14,375 nucleotides of DNA. It comes from JBBRGG01 sp038240875. GTDB taxonomy: Bacteria > Planctomycetota > Phycisphaerae > Phycisphaerales > UBA1924. The translations under genes and the position numbers were made by a program. Shown here piece after piece: positions 1 to 6,120 of this stretch. The stretch is from contig JBBRGG010000074.1 in the NCBI GenBank assembly GCA_038240875.1, positions 1-14,375 on the forward strand. The letters are read 5' to 3'. How positions within the stretch are numbered: position 1 is the stretch's first letter; the number at the start of each line of letters is the position of its first letter. Below the pieces are notes generated by a model. It ran no database searches. It was not told where the DNA came from and worked only from the letters and a program-made list of their open reading frames with translations.

Positions 1-1068
1 TTTGGAATTGCGTAGTCGGATCTGCCCGGAGCTGGTGAATGCGTTTGCGTTTCGGCCGTTGCGTGTGGGTAGGACGCAATCGAACATGTCAACGCCTGCA
101 CGAACCGCCGCGAGCAGGTCGCGCTCATATCCAACGCCCATCAAGTACCTTGGTTTGGCATCGGGGAGCAATGGAGCCGTGTGGCGAACAACTTTTGCGA
201 TGTCGTCGCTTGTCTCCCCCACTGCTACGCCACCGATGGCGTACCCGGGAAGTTCGATCGCTGCAACACGGGTCGCGCACCATTCACGCTGTGCGAGGTC
301 GAGCCCGCCTTGGACGATACCAAAGAGAGATTGCTCATCCTTTCGTGCGTGTGCTTGGTTGCAGCGTTCGAGCCAGCGAATGGTGCGTTCGTTGGCGATT
401 GCCAATCGCTGCACGTGATCAATTTTGCCTTTGGATCGAGCGCGCTGCGAACCCAATGCAGGCGGCGGATTCTCTCTATTTTCGTGGAGATTACCATCGG
501 GCATTACTTCGGTTTGGTAGGCGACCTTGTCGCGCCGGAGCACCGCTGCGAGTCGCTTGTCCACTGCATCTCCGGCGATGCCTGATTCGCTCGCGCGAGT
601 CGCCATCGGTGGCGGACAATCGTCAAAGGCCATCATGATGTCCGCGCCCAGCGCGTTCTGCACGCGCGTTGCGTCTTCGGGAGTCATGCGGATCATCTTG
701 CCATCGATGATCGATTTGAATGTGACGCCGTCGTCGTCCACGCTATTGCTGTCGGCGAGCGAATACGCCTGATACCCGCCGGAGTCGGTCAAAATCGGCC
801 CGGGCCAACCCATGAAACGATGCACGCCTCCCATAGATCGGACGAGCTCTGGGCCTGGACGCAATAGCAAGTGATACGTGTTGTTGAGCAGGATTTGTGC
901 GCCGCTTTGTGCCACTTGATGGGGCAGCACACCCTTGACGCTTGCTCGCGTGCCTACGGGCATGAATGCGGGCGTATCGAACGCGCCGTGCAACGTGCGC
1001 ACAACGCCCCTGCGGGCGGCACACGTGGCGGAACGTTGATGAATGGCAAAGGAAAGCGGCCCTGTCAT
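1..1068 (-). CDS. tgt: Queuine/preQ1 tRNA-guanine transglycosylase, 3' end cut by window edge
   Basis: Exchanges guanine-34 in GUN anticodons for the queuosine precursor preQ1. 356 codons are visible and the C-terminal part, with the zinc-binding Cys/His cluster, lies off the left edge. Visible landmarks are TDSGGYQAYSL (general-base Asp95), AFDDCPPP (residues 147-154), LFGIVQGG (248-255), AIGGVAVGE (277-285), YLMGVG (308-313) and DMFDCVLPTRNGRN with the nucleophile Asp330. The chosen ATG at 1068 follows an in-frame stop nine codons upstream, and an ACGAGG stretch lies just before it. Odd: about 60 extra residues (roughly 158-216, hydrophilic, with NPPP) sit between the FDDCPPP motif and the ERTIRWLERC helix, where the E. 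coli and B. subtilis enzymes have a short link. It lies 120 bp downstream of the rhomboid gene on the same strand. The family assignment is certain. Confidence 0.96.
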   Translation of the reverse strand, partial: MTGPLSFAIHQRSATCAARRGVVRTLHGAFDTPAFMPVGTRASVKGVLPHQVAQSGAQILLNNTYHLLLRPGPELVRSMGGVHRFMGWPGPILTDSGGYQAYSLADSNSVDDDGVTFKSIIDGKMIRMTPEDATRVQNALGADIMMAFDDCPPPMATRASESGIAGDAVDKRLAAVLRRDKVAYQTEVMPDGNLHENRENPPPALGSQRARSKGKIDHVQRLAIANERTIRWLERCNQAHARKDEQSLFGIVQGGLDLAQREWCATRVAAIELPGYAIGGVAVGETSDDIAKVVRHTAPLLPDAKPRYLMGVGYERDLLAAVRAGVDMFDCVLPTRNGRNANAFTSSGQIRLRNSK

Positions 1069-1163
1069 GTCCTCGTTGATCTCTTGTATTCAATGTGCAT
1101 GATCTTGGTCAAATTGCGCGAGCCGACTGCATGAATCAAAACTCCATGGATCTAGTCACTTAA

Positions 1164-1184
1164 TCGAAATGGAATACGTTTCGA
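1164..1184 (-). terminator. Short inverted repeat just after the rhomboid stop codon
   Basis: TCGAAA (1164-1169) and TTTCGA (1179-1184) pair perfectly around a 9-nt loop, starting 4 bp beyond the rhomboid stop. There is no run of U after it on the minus strand, so it is at best a weak terminator or an mRNA 3'-end stabiliser. It may be chance. Confidence 0.3.
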
Positions 1185-1188
1185 AGGA

Positions 1189-2169
1189 TTATGCGTTGTC
1201 ATTGCTCTTAAGTGAATCGGTCGAATCCTGGAGCACGCGCCGTTCACTGCTCGTCAGCGATTTGAGGCCTTTCGAGCTCACCTTTGCCAGCACGCGATCG
1301 ATCTCGGCGTTTTTCTTCGCTTTCGCGGCTTGATCGCGTGCAGCAGCTTTATCGACTTGAACGCGAGCTCGCTGGCTCCCCGCCCTGCCGTCGTTGCCGA
1401 ATTCTACGAAGCTGCGTTTACCTTTACCCTTCTTTCGTGAATCCGTAAAGATATCGAAGAAGTCACGAAGAAGGTACGCGTTTCGGATGAGGATCGCGCC
1501 AGCAATTGCGCCGCCGATGTGGGCCGCGTCGCCACCAGCGTTGCGACCGCCGAAGATGATGTTTGCAAGTGCGATGCCCACATAGACATATGCGAGCACC
1601 TTGATACGAACGGGAACGGGGGGAATGATAAGTTGCATGACTTGATTTGGGGCAATGTACGCGCTGGCAAGCACAACCCCAAAGACGCCTGCGGATGCGC
1701 CGATCAAGGGAGTGTCCCCAGAGTTGTAGATGAGTATCGGCAGCGAGTTCATTCCGAAGTTTGCAGCGAGCGAGCCGCCGACGTTGAGTAGCATGTAGAG
1801 CATCGCGCCAGCAATTCCACAGGTCAAGTAAAGGGCGACATATCGCTGCTTACCCAGATGGTTCTCGACAATTGAGCCAAAGACATATAGCCCGAGCATG
1901 TTCATCAACAGGTGCACGATGTCGGCGTGAAGAAACTGGAAAGTCAGCACGCGCCAAAACTCGAGCCCGCCAGCCCAGAACATCTTTGCCGTGGAGAAAT
2001 AACCGAGCCGTTCGAGTATGTTCGGAGTGCCTGGCTTGTGCGTCATGAATTGAATGACCATGACGGCGATGTTCATTAATATGATGATGGTGTTGGCAGA
2101 AATCCTCGTTCGGCCGCCATTCCATCCGTCCGAGTTCCGAAATGCGTAGTCACGATCGTGGATTGCCAT
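1189..2169 (-). CDS. Rhomboid family intramembrane serine protease
   Basis: Cleaves transmembrane segments inside the membrane with a Ser-His dyad. The 326-residue protein has about six hydrophobic segments between residues 25 and 235. It shows the rhomboid HLLMNMLGL (oxyanion-site Asn90), the catalytic GASAGVFG (Ser159) and GGDAAHIGG (catalytic His217). After the core come a basic linker (245-290) and a C-terminal module with EIDRVLAKVSSKG and SLTSSERRVL. That module recurs at the end of the upstream neighbour and resembles the tail found on many bacterial rhomboids (DUF6576, from memory). The frame is open back to a GTG at 2265, but the ATG at 2169 gives the MAIHDRDY start typical of planctomycete rhomboids. 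The ribosome-binding site is weak at either start. The gene lies 193 bp after the site-2-protease-like gene. Substrate unknown. Confidence 0.93.
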   Translation of the reverse strand: MAIHDRDYAFRNSDGWNGGRTRISANTIIILMNIAVMVIQFMTHKPGTPNILERLGYFSTAKMFWAGGLEFWRVLTFQFLHADIVHLLMNMLGLYVFGSIVENHLGKQRYVALYLTCGIAGAMLYMLLNVGGSLAANFGMNSLPILIYNSGDTPLIGASAGVFGVVLASAYIAPNQVMQLIIPPVPVRIKVLAYVYVGIALANIIFGGRNAGGDAAHIGGAIAGAILIRNAYLLRDFFDIFTDSRKKGKGKRSFVEFGNDGRAGSQRARVQVDKAAARDQAAKAKKNAEIDRVLAKVSSKGLKSLTSSERRVLQDSTDSLKSNDNA

Positions 2170-2333
2170 TTCATGCCCATTGTGCCAGATTAACAGCATT
2201 AAGAGATGTGCACGCGTCCGTTGCGTGCCGAGTGCTTGATGCATCTGACCGACTACAGGGTACACACGCGCCGTGAGAGAAGAATCGGGTGAGCAGAACG
2301 GTGCTGCACATCAGGCTCAAAGACTTCGTGGAC

Positions 2334-2362
2334 ATCGGTAATTGAAATGAATTAGCACCGAT
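2334..2362 (-). terminator. Inverted repeat abutting the stop of the site-2-protease-like gene
   Basis: ATCGGT (2334-2339) pairs with ACCGAT (2357-2362). An inner AATT/AATT pair can extend the stem across a bulge. It starts immediately after the stop codon of the upstream gene. No U-tract follows, so it could be a weak terminator or a processing/stability element, or chance. Confidence 0.3.
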
Positions 2363-3955
2363 TTACTCGCCGCGCAATTGCCTCGTAGCACGCGCAAGGA
2401 TCGAACGCTCTTGGTCGGTGAGGCTCATCATTCCATGGAGTGATATGCGGATCAGGACAGCATCAAGCTCGTTTGGCGTCACGTTTGATCGATTGGCTTC
2501 TGAGCCAGAACTAACCGCAGGACCGTTCGTTCGTGGCCGAGCAGGGTGCTCGATCACCGGCGTGTCGCTTAAGCCAGGCGGGTTGGCTGGAGCAATTGGA
2601 TTTTTAGATGCTTTGGCAGGTTGTGCCGTCCCACCCGTAATGGCTGGGTCAATCGAGCCTGAACCGGTTGCCGAAGCGCCGCGCGCGTTGGTATTTGTTG
2701 AAGTCGATCCCATCGAACCAAGTTCGCGTCGGGCTGTGCTTCCACCAAAATAGCCCGAGGTCATGCTGGAGCCAGATTTGTTTGAGCCGGACTTATTTAA
2801 GCCGGATTTATTCCCGCGAGAATCGTTGATCGAACGAAAGGACGATGTGAAGGCCGGTCGCGCAGTGGCCTGCTCAGCGAGGAAGGTCTGCGACCGGAAG
2901 ACCATCCAGGTCGTGAGGCAGCCTATGAGGGCGATTATCGCGATTCGAGAGGATTCAAACCAGAGCGAGGCAATTGCGATGATGCCGACGGCCAGCAGGC
3001 CGATCCAGAAAGAAATCGCCGAGGCACGAGTCCGCCGCCGGGACGCCAGCGCCGCGGCAAGAGCGCGGCCTGCGTCAAAGCATGTCGCTGGAATGCACAA
3101 GTTGATCACGAGAATCGTGAGATTGGCAACATATAGCCACCACGCAAGCATCTGCCAACGTGTTGCCAACTCGAAGGAAGTCAACACAGGATTAAGCGGA
3201 TCGAAACGGTAGAGAGCCGAGGCAGGGACGCCAAAGACAAGAGCGCCAAGCGCGAAAATAGGCACCATCAAAAGGCCAAGGAATACGCCACCAAGCTCGG
3301 GAAGGACGCCGCCTTGTGTATTGCGTGCGCGAGAGAATCGGGTTGGTTGATTGGTGATGCCACGTGGTTCGCCTGATGCGCGAAGGTCGCCGCTCGGGCC
3401 AGAGCCGTTTTTCACAAAAGTGGAGCTGGCATGCGCCGCGATGCGCACGGCGGCACGTGGCGTAATCGTATTGAGCCCGCCCAAAGGCCAGAGAATGGAA
3501 GATTCAGCGACGATGCCACGATGCCTGGCCCATATGACGCGAGCAGACTCACGCATCATGGAAATGGCGATGAAGGCAACGACGCCCGCGAAGGTATGCT
3601 CGACGCCGACTGCGCCTTGAACCGTGCTTGCGGCGATCTCAACAGCTGCCCACAGGAGCACGAGCCAGTGCATGCGCATGCCTACGCCTTGCACGGTGCC
3701 GATGGGAAAGCTCCAACGTGTTGGGTCTTCGCCGAGTCCAAAGACGCGGCCAACAAAGGTCCATGTCCGTTTGAGTATTTGAACGCCGAAGCGCGGTGCT
3801 TTGAAGGTGCGAGTTGGATTGAATGAGCTGGATGGCAAGCGCGTGTTTCCATCGTGTCCACTTGTCAGTGAGCCCGATTGATCCGCTCGCCAATCCGAAG
3901 AACCTGTACGCACAGTCAAACCTTTGTGGACGGTAGCCGAACCAATACACACCAT
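2363..3955 (-). CDS. Site-2-protease-like (M50) membrane protein lacking the HExxH zinc motif
   Basis: 530 residues. The N-terminal membrane core matches planctomycete M50/S2P proteins: a GEDPTRWSFPIG lead-in (75-86), a first membrane helix (93-112) and a helix ending in MMRESARVIWARHRGI followed by LWPLGGL (155-161). Later helices include WWLYVANLTILVINLCIPATCFDAGR (272-297), which matches the family's NxxPxxxxDGGR motif. The HExxH zinc ligands are replaced by RESAR (135-139); Glu136 and Asp294 remain, and DGGR reads DAGR. Both His-to-Arg changes are one base away (CGT, CGC). It is therefore probably not a working metalloprotease. Residues 370-490 are a Ser/Gly/Asn/Pro-rich disordered linker with three NKSG repeats. 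The last 33 residues match the tail of the adjacent rhomboid. The ATG at 3955 has no clear ribosome-binding site, and the first ~60 residues look non-conserved, so the true start may be further in. Family likely, function unknown. Confidence 0.8.
   Translation of the reverse strand: MVCIGSATVHKGLTVRTGSSDWRADQSGSLTSGHDGNTRLPSSSFNPTRTFKAPRFGVQILKRTWTFVGRVFGLGEDPTRWSFPIGTVQGVGMRMHWLVLLWAAVEIAASTVQGAVGVEHTFAGVVAFIAISMMRESARVIWARHRGIVAESSILWPLGGLNTITPRAAVRIAAHASSTFVKNGSGPSGDLRASGEPRGITNQPTRFSRARNTQGGVLPELGGVFLGLLMVPIFALGALVFGVPASALYRFDPLNPVLTSFELATRWQMLAWWLYVANLTILVINLCIPATCFDAGRALAAALASRRRTRASAISFWIGLLAVGIIAIASLWFESSRIAIIALIGCLTTWMVFRSQTFLAEQATARPAFTSSFRSINDSRGNKSGLNKSGSNKSGSSMTSGYFGGSTARRELGSMGSTSTNTNARGASATGSGSIDPAITGGTAQPAKASKNPIAPANPPGLSDTPVIEHPARPRTNGPAVSSGSEANRSNVTPNELDAVLIRISLHGMMSLTDQERSILARATRQLRGE
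2766..2811 (-). repeat. Three 15-bp repeats encoding NKSG units
   Basis: Three imperfect 15-bp units inside the disordered linker of the site-2-protease-like gene encode G-NKSG-L-NKSG-S-NKSG. They probably arose by slippage and lengthen a flexible linker. Confidence 0.7.
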
Positions 3956-4039
3956 CTACGCACGCGTTAGTCTTCAGATCACGCCTGGAGTATGAGCAGT
4001 ACGGGCAGACTATGTAGCGAGGCAACTATTTAGACAAGC

Positions 4040-4061
4040 GTGGCTTGCGGCAGAAAGCCAC
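4040..4061. promoter_or_regulatory. Perfect 7-bp inverted repeat, 8-nt loop
   Basis: GTGGCTT (4040-4046) and AAGCCAC (4055-4061) flank GCGGCAGA. It lies 85 bp upstream of the site-2-protease-like start and 378 bp beyond the Nudix stop. It could be an operator or an RNA hairpin. There is no U-tract on either strand, so a classical terminator is unlikely. Confidence 0.4.
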
Positions 4062-4095
4062 AAGCAAAGACTGTATCGCTTGACGCAAACACTGG

Positions 4096-4245
4096 CTGAA
4101 TCTGACCAGGCTGAATCTGACCAGACTAAACCTGTCCTGACTGAATCTGACCAGACTAAACCTGTCCTGACTGAATCTGTCCAGAATGAATCTGTTCCAA
4201 CTTGATCTGACCTGACTGAATCTGAACCAACTGATACTGGAAAAG
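4096..4245. repeat. Degenerate 15-bp tandem repeat array, about 10 units
   Basis: Ten consecutive 15-bp units in exact register. The commonest form is CTGAATCTGACCAGA, and the variant CTAAACCTGTCCTGA occurs twice in alternation with it. Later units drift (for example ATGAATCTGTTCCAA and CTTGATCTGACCTGA). The last unit, from 4231, is only partly recognisable. It is intergenic. Confidence 0.9.
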
Positions 4246-4380
4246 TGCTTCTGTCGCAGTCAACTCACCCAAACCCAAAGACGATAGCCAAATCTGATAG
4301 CCAAATCATAAAGCATAAGCACAAAGCCAAAGCCAAATTCGCCGACTCGAACTCCCCTCGAATCGAGTCTCAAACTTGCA

Positions 4381-4432
4381 CCAGCCCAAACCGCCACCCC
4401 AAACCGCCAGCCCAAAGCACCAACCAATCCGC
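4381..4432. repeat. 13-bp tandem repeat, about 4 units
   Basis: Units at 4381, 4394, 4407 and 4420. The first three read CCAGCCCAAACCG, CCACCCCAAACCG and CCAGCCCAAAGCA; the fourth is degenerate. They sit just beyond the Nudix stop, in an A/C-rich strand-biased tract. Confidence 0.7.
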
Positions 4433-4438
4433 AATGCC

Positions 4439-5041
4439 TTACACGATTCCCAACAACCCCTGTCGAAGCGCCAGCAAAATGGTCACCATACTCTTCGCGT
4501 CGCACAACTCCCCCGACGCAATCAAACGCAGACATTCCGAAACTGACACCGGCACGACTTCGATCCGTTCGTCATCTTCAAGATCCTGCCCAACATGGGT
4601 AAGATCTGTAGCGACGAAGGCCCACATCGATTCGTCCGACAGCCCCGGCGAAGTATGAAACCGGGTCAAAGGGATTAAAGTTGCGGCTTTGTACCCAGTT
4701 TCTTCAACAAGTTCACGCGCGGCACACGAAACAGGTAGTTCTGGCGGCTCCATTGTCCCGGCGGGAAGTTCCAAAGACCATGTTTCAAGGGCAATACGCC
4801 AATTCCGGATCAAGAGGACCTTTGCTTCAAGGCCAGAGTCGAGGATAGGGAGCAAAACTACTGCTCCGGGATGGCGCACAACTTCACGATCTTGAGAGCC
4901 GTTGCTTTCAAGGACGCGGCAGAGCTCAAAGTTAAACTTTCGCCCCTTATGGATGAGTGTTCGGAATACCTTTGGGTCAGTAGGAGATGGGTTGTTGGGC
5001 CTTTCATGTGGATTTTCTGATTGTGGTCGAGAATTGAGCAT
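4439..5041 (-). CDS. Nudix hydrolase, ADP-ribose pyrophosphatase type
   Basis: Likely splits ADP-ribose or a similar nucleoside diphosphate sugar into AMP and a sugar phosphate, in the cytoplasm with Mg2+. The 200-residue protein has a complete Nudix box: Gly95, Glu101, Arg109-Glu110, Glu113-Glu114 and Gly116 in the exact GX5EX7REUXEEXGU spacing. LPAGTMEP precedes the box. SPGLSDE (131-137), about 15 residues after it, is the proline signature of ADP-ribose pyrophosphatases. The ATG at 5041 is preferred over an in-frame GTG at 5080 because GAAAGG (5049-5054) sits 7 nt upstream of it, while the GTG has no ribosome-binding site. The gene is divergent from mlaF across 160 bp. The exact substrate is inferred from the family. 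Confidence 0.92.
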   Translation of the reverse strand: MLNSRPQSENPHERPNNPSPTDPKVFRTLIHKGRKFNFELCRVLESNGSQDREVVRHPGAVVLLPILDSGLEAKVLLIRNWRIALETWSLELPAGTMEPPELPVSCAARELVEETGYKAATLIPLTRFHTSPGLSDESMWAFVATDLTHVGQDLEDDERIEVVPVSVSECLRLIASGELCDAKSMVTILLALRQGLLGIV

Positions 5042-5201
5042 GGGTGAACCTTTCGGGACGAACGATCGAAACGAAGTCACGAGAGTAGAGTAAATCTGGC
5101 CTGCCGTTAGGTTGTACGCTTTGGGGAGTTGTTTCGCTGAATGTCTATAACGATTTCAGGTATGAACGCGATTTCGAGCATAAGCAAAGTTGCTCATTGA
5201 G

Positions 5202-6050
5202 ATGACCAAAGCAAACATGAGTCCAACCCGGATGGAATTTGACGCGAGTCAGCCGATGGTTCGGCTTGAAAGCGTGTACAAGAGCTTTGGGGAGCAACAG
5301 GTCCTCAATGGAGTATCGATCGACTTTCCGCGCGGGCTCACGACCGTCGTGATGGGGCCATCGGGGTGTGGCAAAAGCGTGATGCTCAAGCACATCGTGG
5401 GGCTGTTGTCGCCCGATGCAGGACATGTTTATGTGGATGGCCAGCGACTGGATGGGTTGAGTGAGCGCGAGCTTGAGCCGATTCGTCTGAAGACTGGCTT
5501 GCTCTTTCAGATGGGGGCGTTGTTTGATTCGTTTACGGTCGCCGAGAATATTGAGTTTCCGTTGCTTGAGCACACGAAGATGACGCGTGAGGAGCGAAAG
5601 GCGAGGATTGTGCGTGCGCTCAGGATGGTTGATATGGATGGATCTCAAGACAAATTATCTTCACAGTTGTCTGGTGGGCAGCGCAAGCGCGTGGCGTTGG
5701 CGCGAGCGATTGTGTTAGAGCCAAGGGCGGTGCTGTATGACGAGCCGACGACGGGGCTTGATCCGATTCGGTCCGACGGGATCAATGAGTTGATATTGAA
5801 GCTGCGTAGGGAACTGGGCGTGACGAGCATCGTCGTGACGCATGATTTGATATCGGCACGAAAGGTCGCCGACCGTGTTGTGATGCTATTGCATGGCAAG
5901 GTAGCGGCGGAAGGTACGTTCGCTGATCTCGAAGTCTCCAGCAAGCCCGCGGTTCGGCGCTTTCTGGAAGGTAAATACGACCCCACCGATGACACATCCG
6001 AAGATACAGTGGAACGAACGCAAACGCGCGTTGAAGAGTCGATTGAGTAG
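5202..6050 (+). CDS. mlaF: MlaF-type ABC transporter ATP-binding protein
   Basis: Cytoplasmic ATPase of an Mla/MCE phospholipid transporter. It has Walker A GPSGCGKS (52-59), Q-loop FQMGALFDSFTV (102-113, the GALF form typical of MlaF), signature LSGGQRKRVALARA (156-169), Walker B AVLYDEPTTGLDP (176-188) and the H-loop THD (His214). The acidic tail after EGKYDP is not conserved. At 282 residues it is slightly longer than E. coli MlaF. The start is uncertain: a TTG at 5190 and ATGs at 5202, 5217 and 5232 are in frame, and none has a clear ribosome-binding site. mlaD follows after 70 bp on the same strand. No MlaE permease gene lies next to it, so the permease must be encoded elsewhere. Confidence 0.93.
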   Translation: MTKANMSPTRMEFDASQPMVRLESVYKSFGEQQVLNGVSIDFPRGLTTVVMGPSGCGKSVMLKHIVGLLSPDAGHVYVDGQRLDGLSERELEPIRLKTGLLFQMGALFDSFTVAENIEFPLLEHTKMTREERKARIVRALRMVDMDGSQDKLSSQLSGGQRKRVALARAIVLEPRAVLYDEPTTGLDPIRSDGINELILKLRRELGVTSIVVTHDLISARKVADRVVMLLHGKVAAEGTFADLEVSSKPAVRRFLEGKYDPTDDTSEDTVERTQTRVEESIE

Positions 6051-6108
6051 AGATCTGAACTAGAATTGACGCGCCTGTTTGGCGTATGTGTTGGAGCGGA
6101 TAGGGTTT

Positions 6109-6114
6109 GAGGAG
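6109..6114 (+). promoter_or_regulatory. Ribosome-binding site fixing the mlaD start
   Basis: GAGGAG lies 6 nt before the ATG at 6121. It favours that start over an in-frame upstream codon at 6079. Confidence 0.8.
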
Positions 6115-6120
6115 TCTTTC

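Larger units (their letters stand above)
3956..4438. other. Gene-free, repeat-rich stretch upstream of the site-2-protease-like gene
   Basis: 483 bp between the stop of the Nudix gene and the start of the site-2-protease-like gene, both on the minus strand. It holds a perfect 7-bp hairpin, about ten degenerate 15-bp tandem repeats and a set of 13-bp repeats. From about 4245 onward the plus strand is strikingly rich in A and C and poor in G. No convincing gene is seen. The promoter of the downstream minus-strand genes must lie here or further upstream, but no clear -35/-10 pair stands out. Confidence 0.7.

Noticed and set aside
1090..1125. Promoter for tgt with TTGACC as -35
   Set aside because: The matching -10 position reads ATACAA or TACAAG, too poor to call.
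2170..2265. N-terminal extension of the rhomboid from a GTG at 2265
   Set aside because: The 32 extra residues do not resemble rhomboid N-termini, while the ATG at 2169 gives the familiar DRDY start. Not excluded, since neither start has a strong ribosome-binding site.
3639..4025. Minus-strand frame starting MPRYIVCPYC, zinc-ribbon-like Cys pair
   Set aside because: It overlaps the start of the site-2-protease-like gene in another frame. Only one CxxC pair is seen and the rest looks like out-of-frame translation.
4096..4245. CRISPR array
   Set aside because: The repeats are directly adjacent 15-bp units with no unique spacers and no cas genes nearby.
4096..4245. Replication origin iterons
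   Set aside because: Regular repeats could suggest iterons, but there is no rep or dnaA gene nearby and no recognised DnaA box cluster was noticed.
4260..4535. Minus-strand Gly/Val/Phe-rich frame of 91 codons
   Set aside because: It is the translation of the A/C-biased repeat tract plus out-of-frame Nudix sequence; the low complexity follows from base skew.
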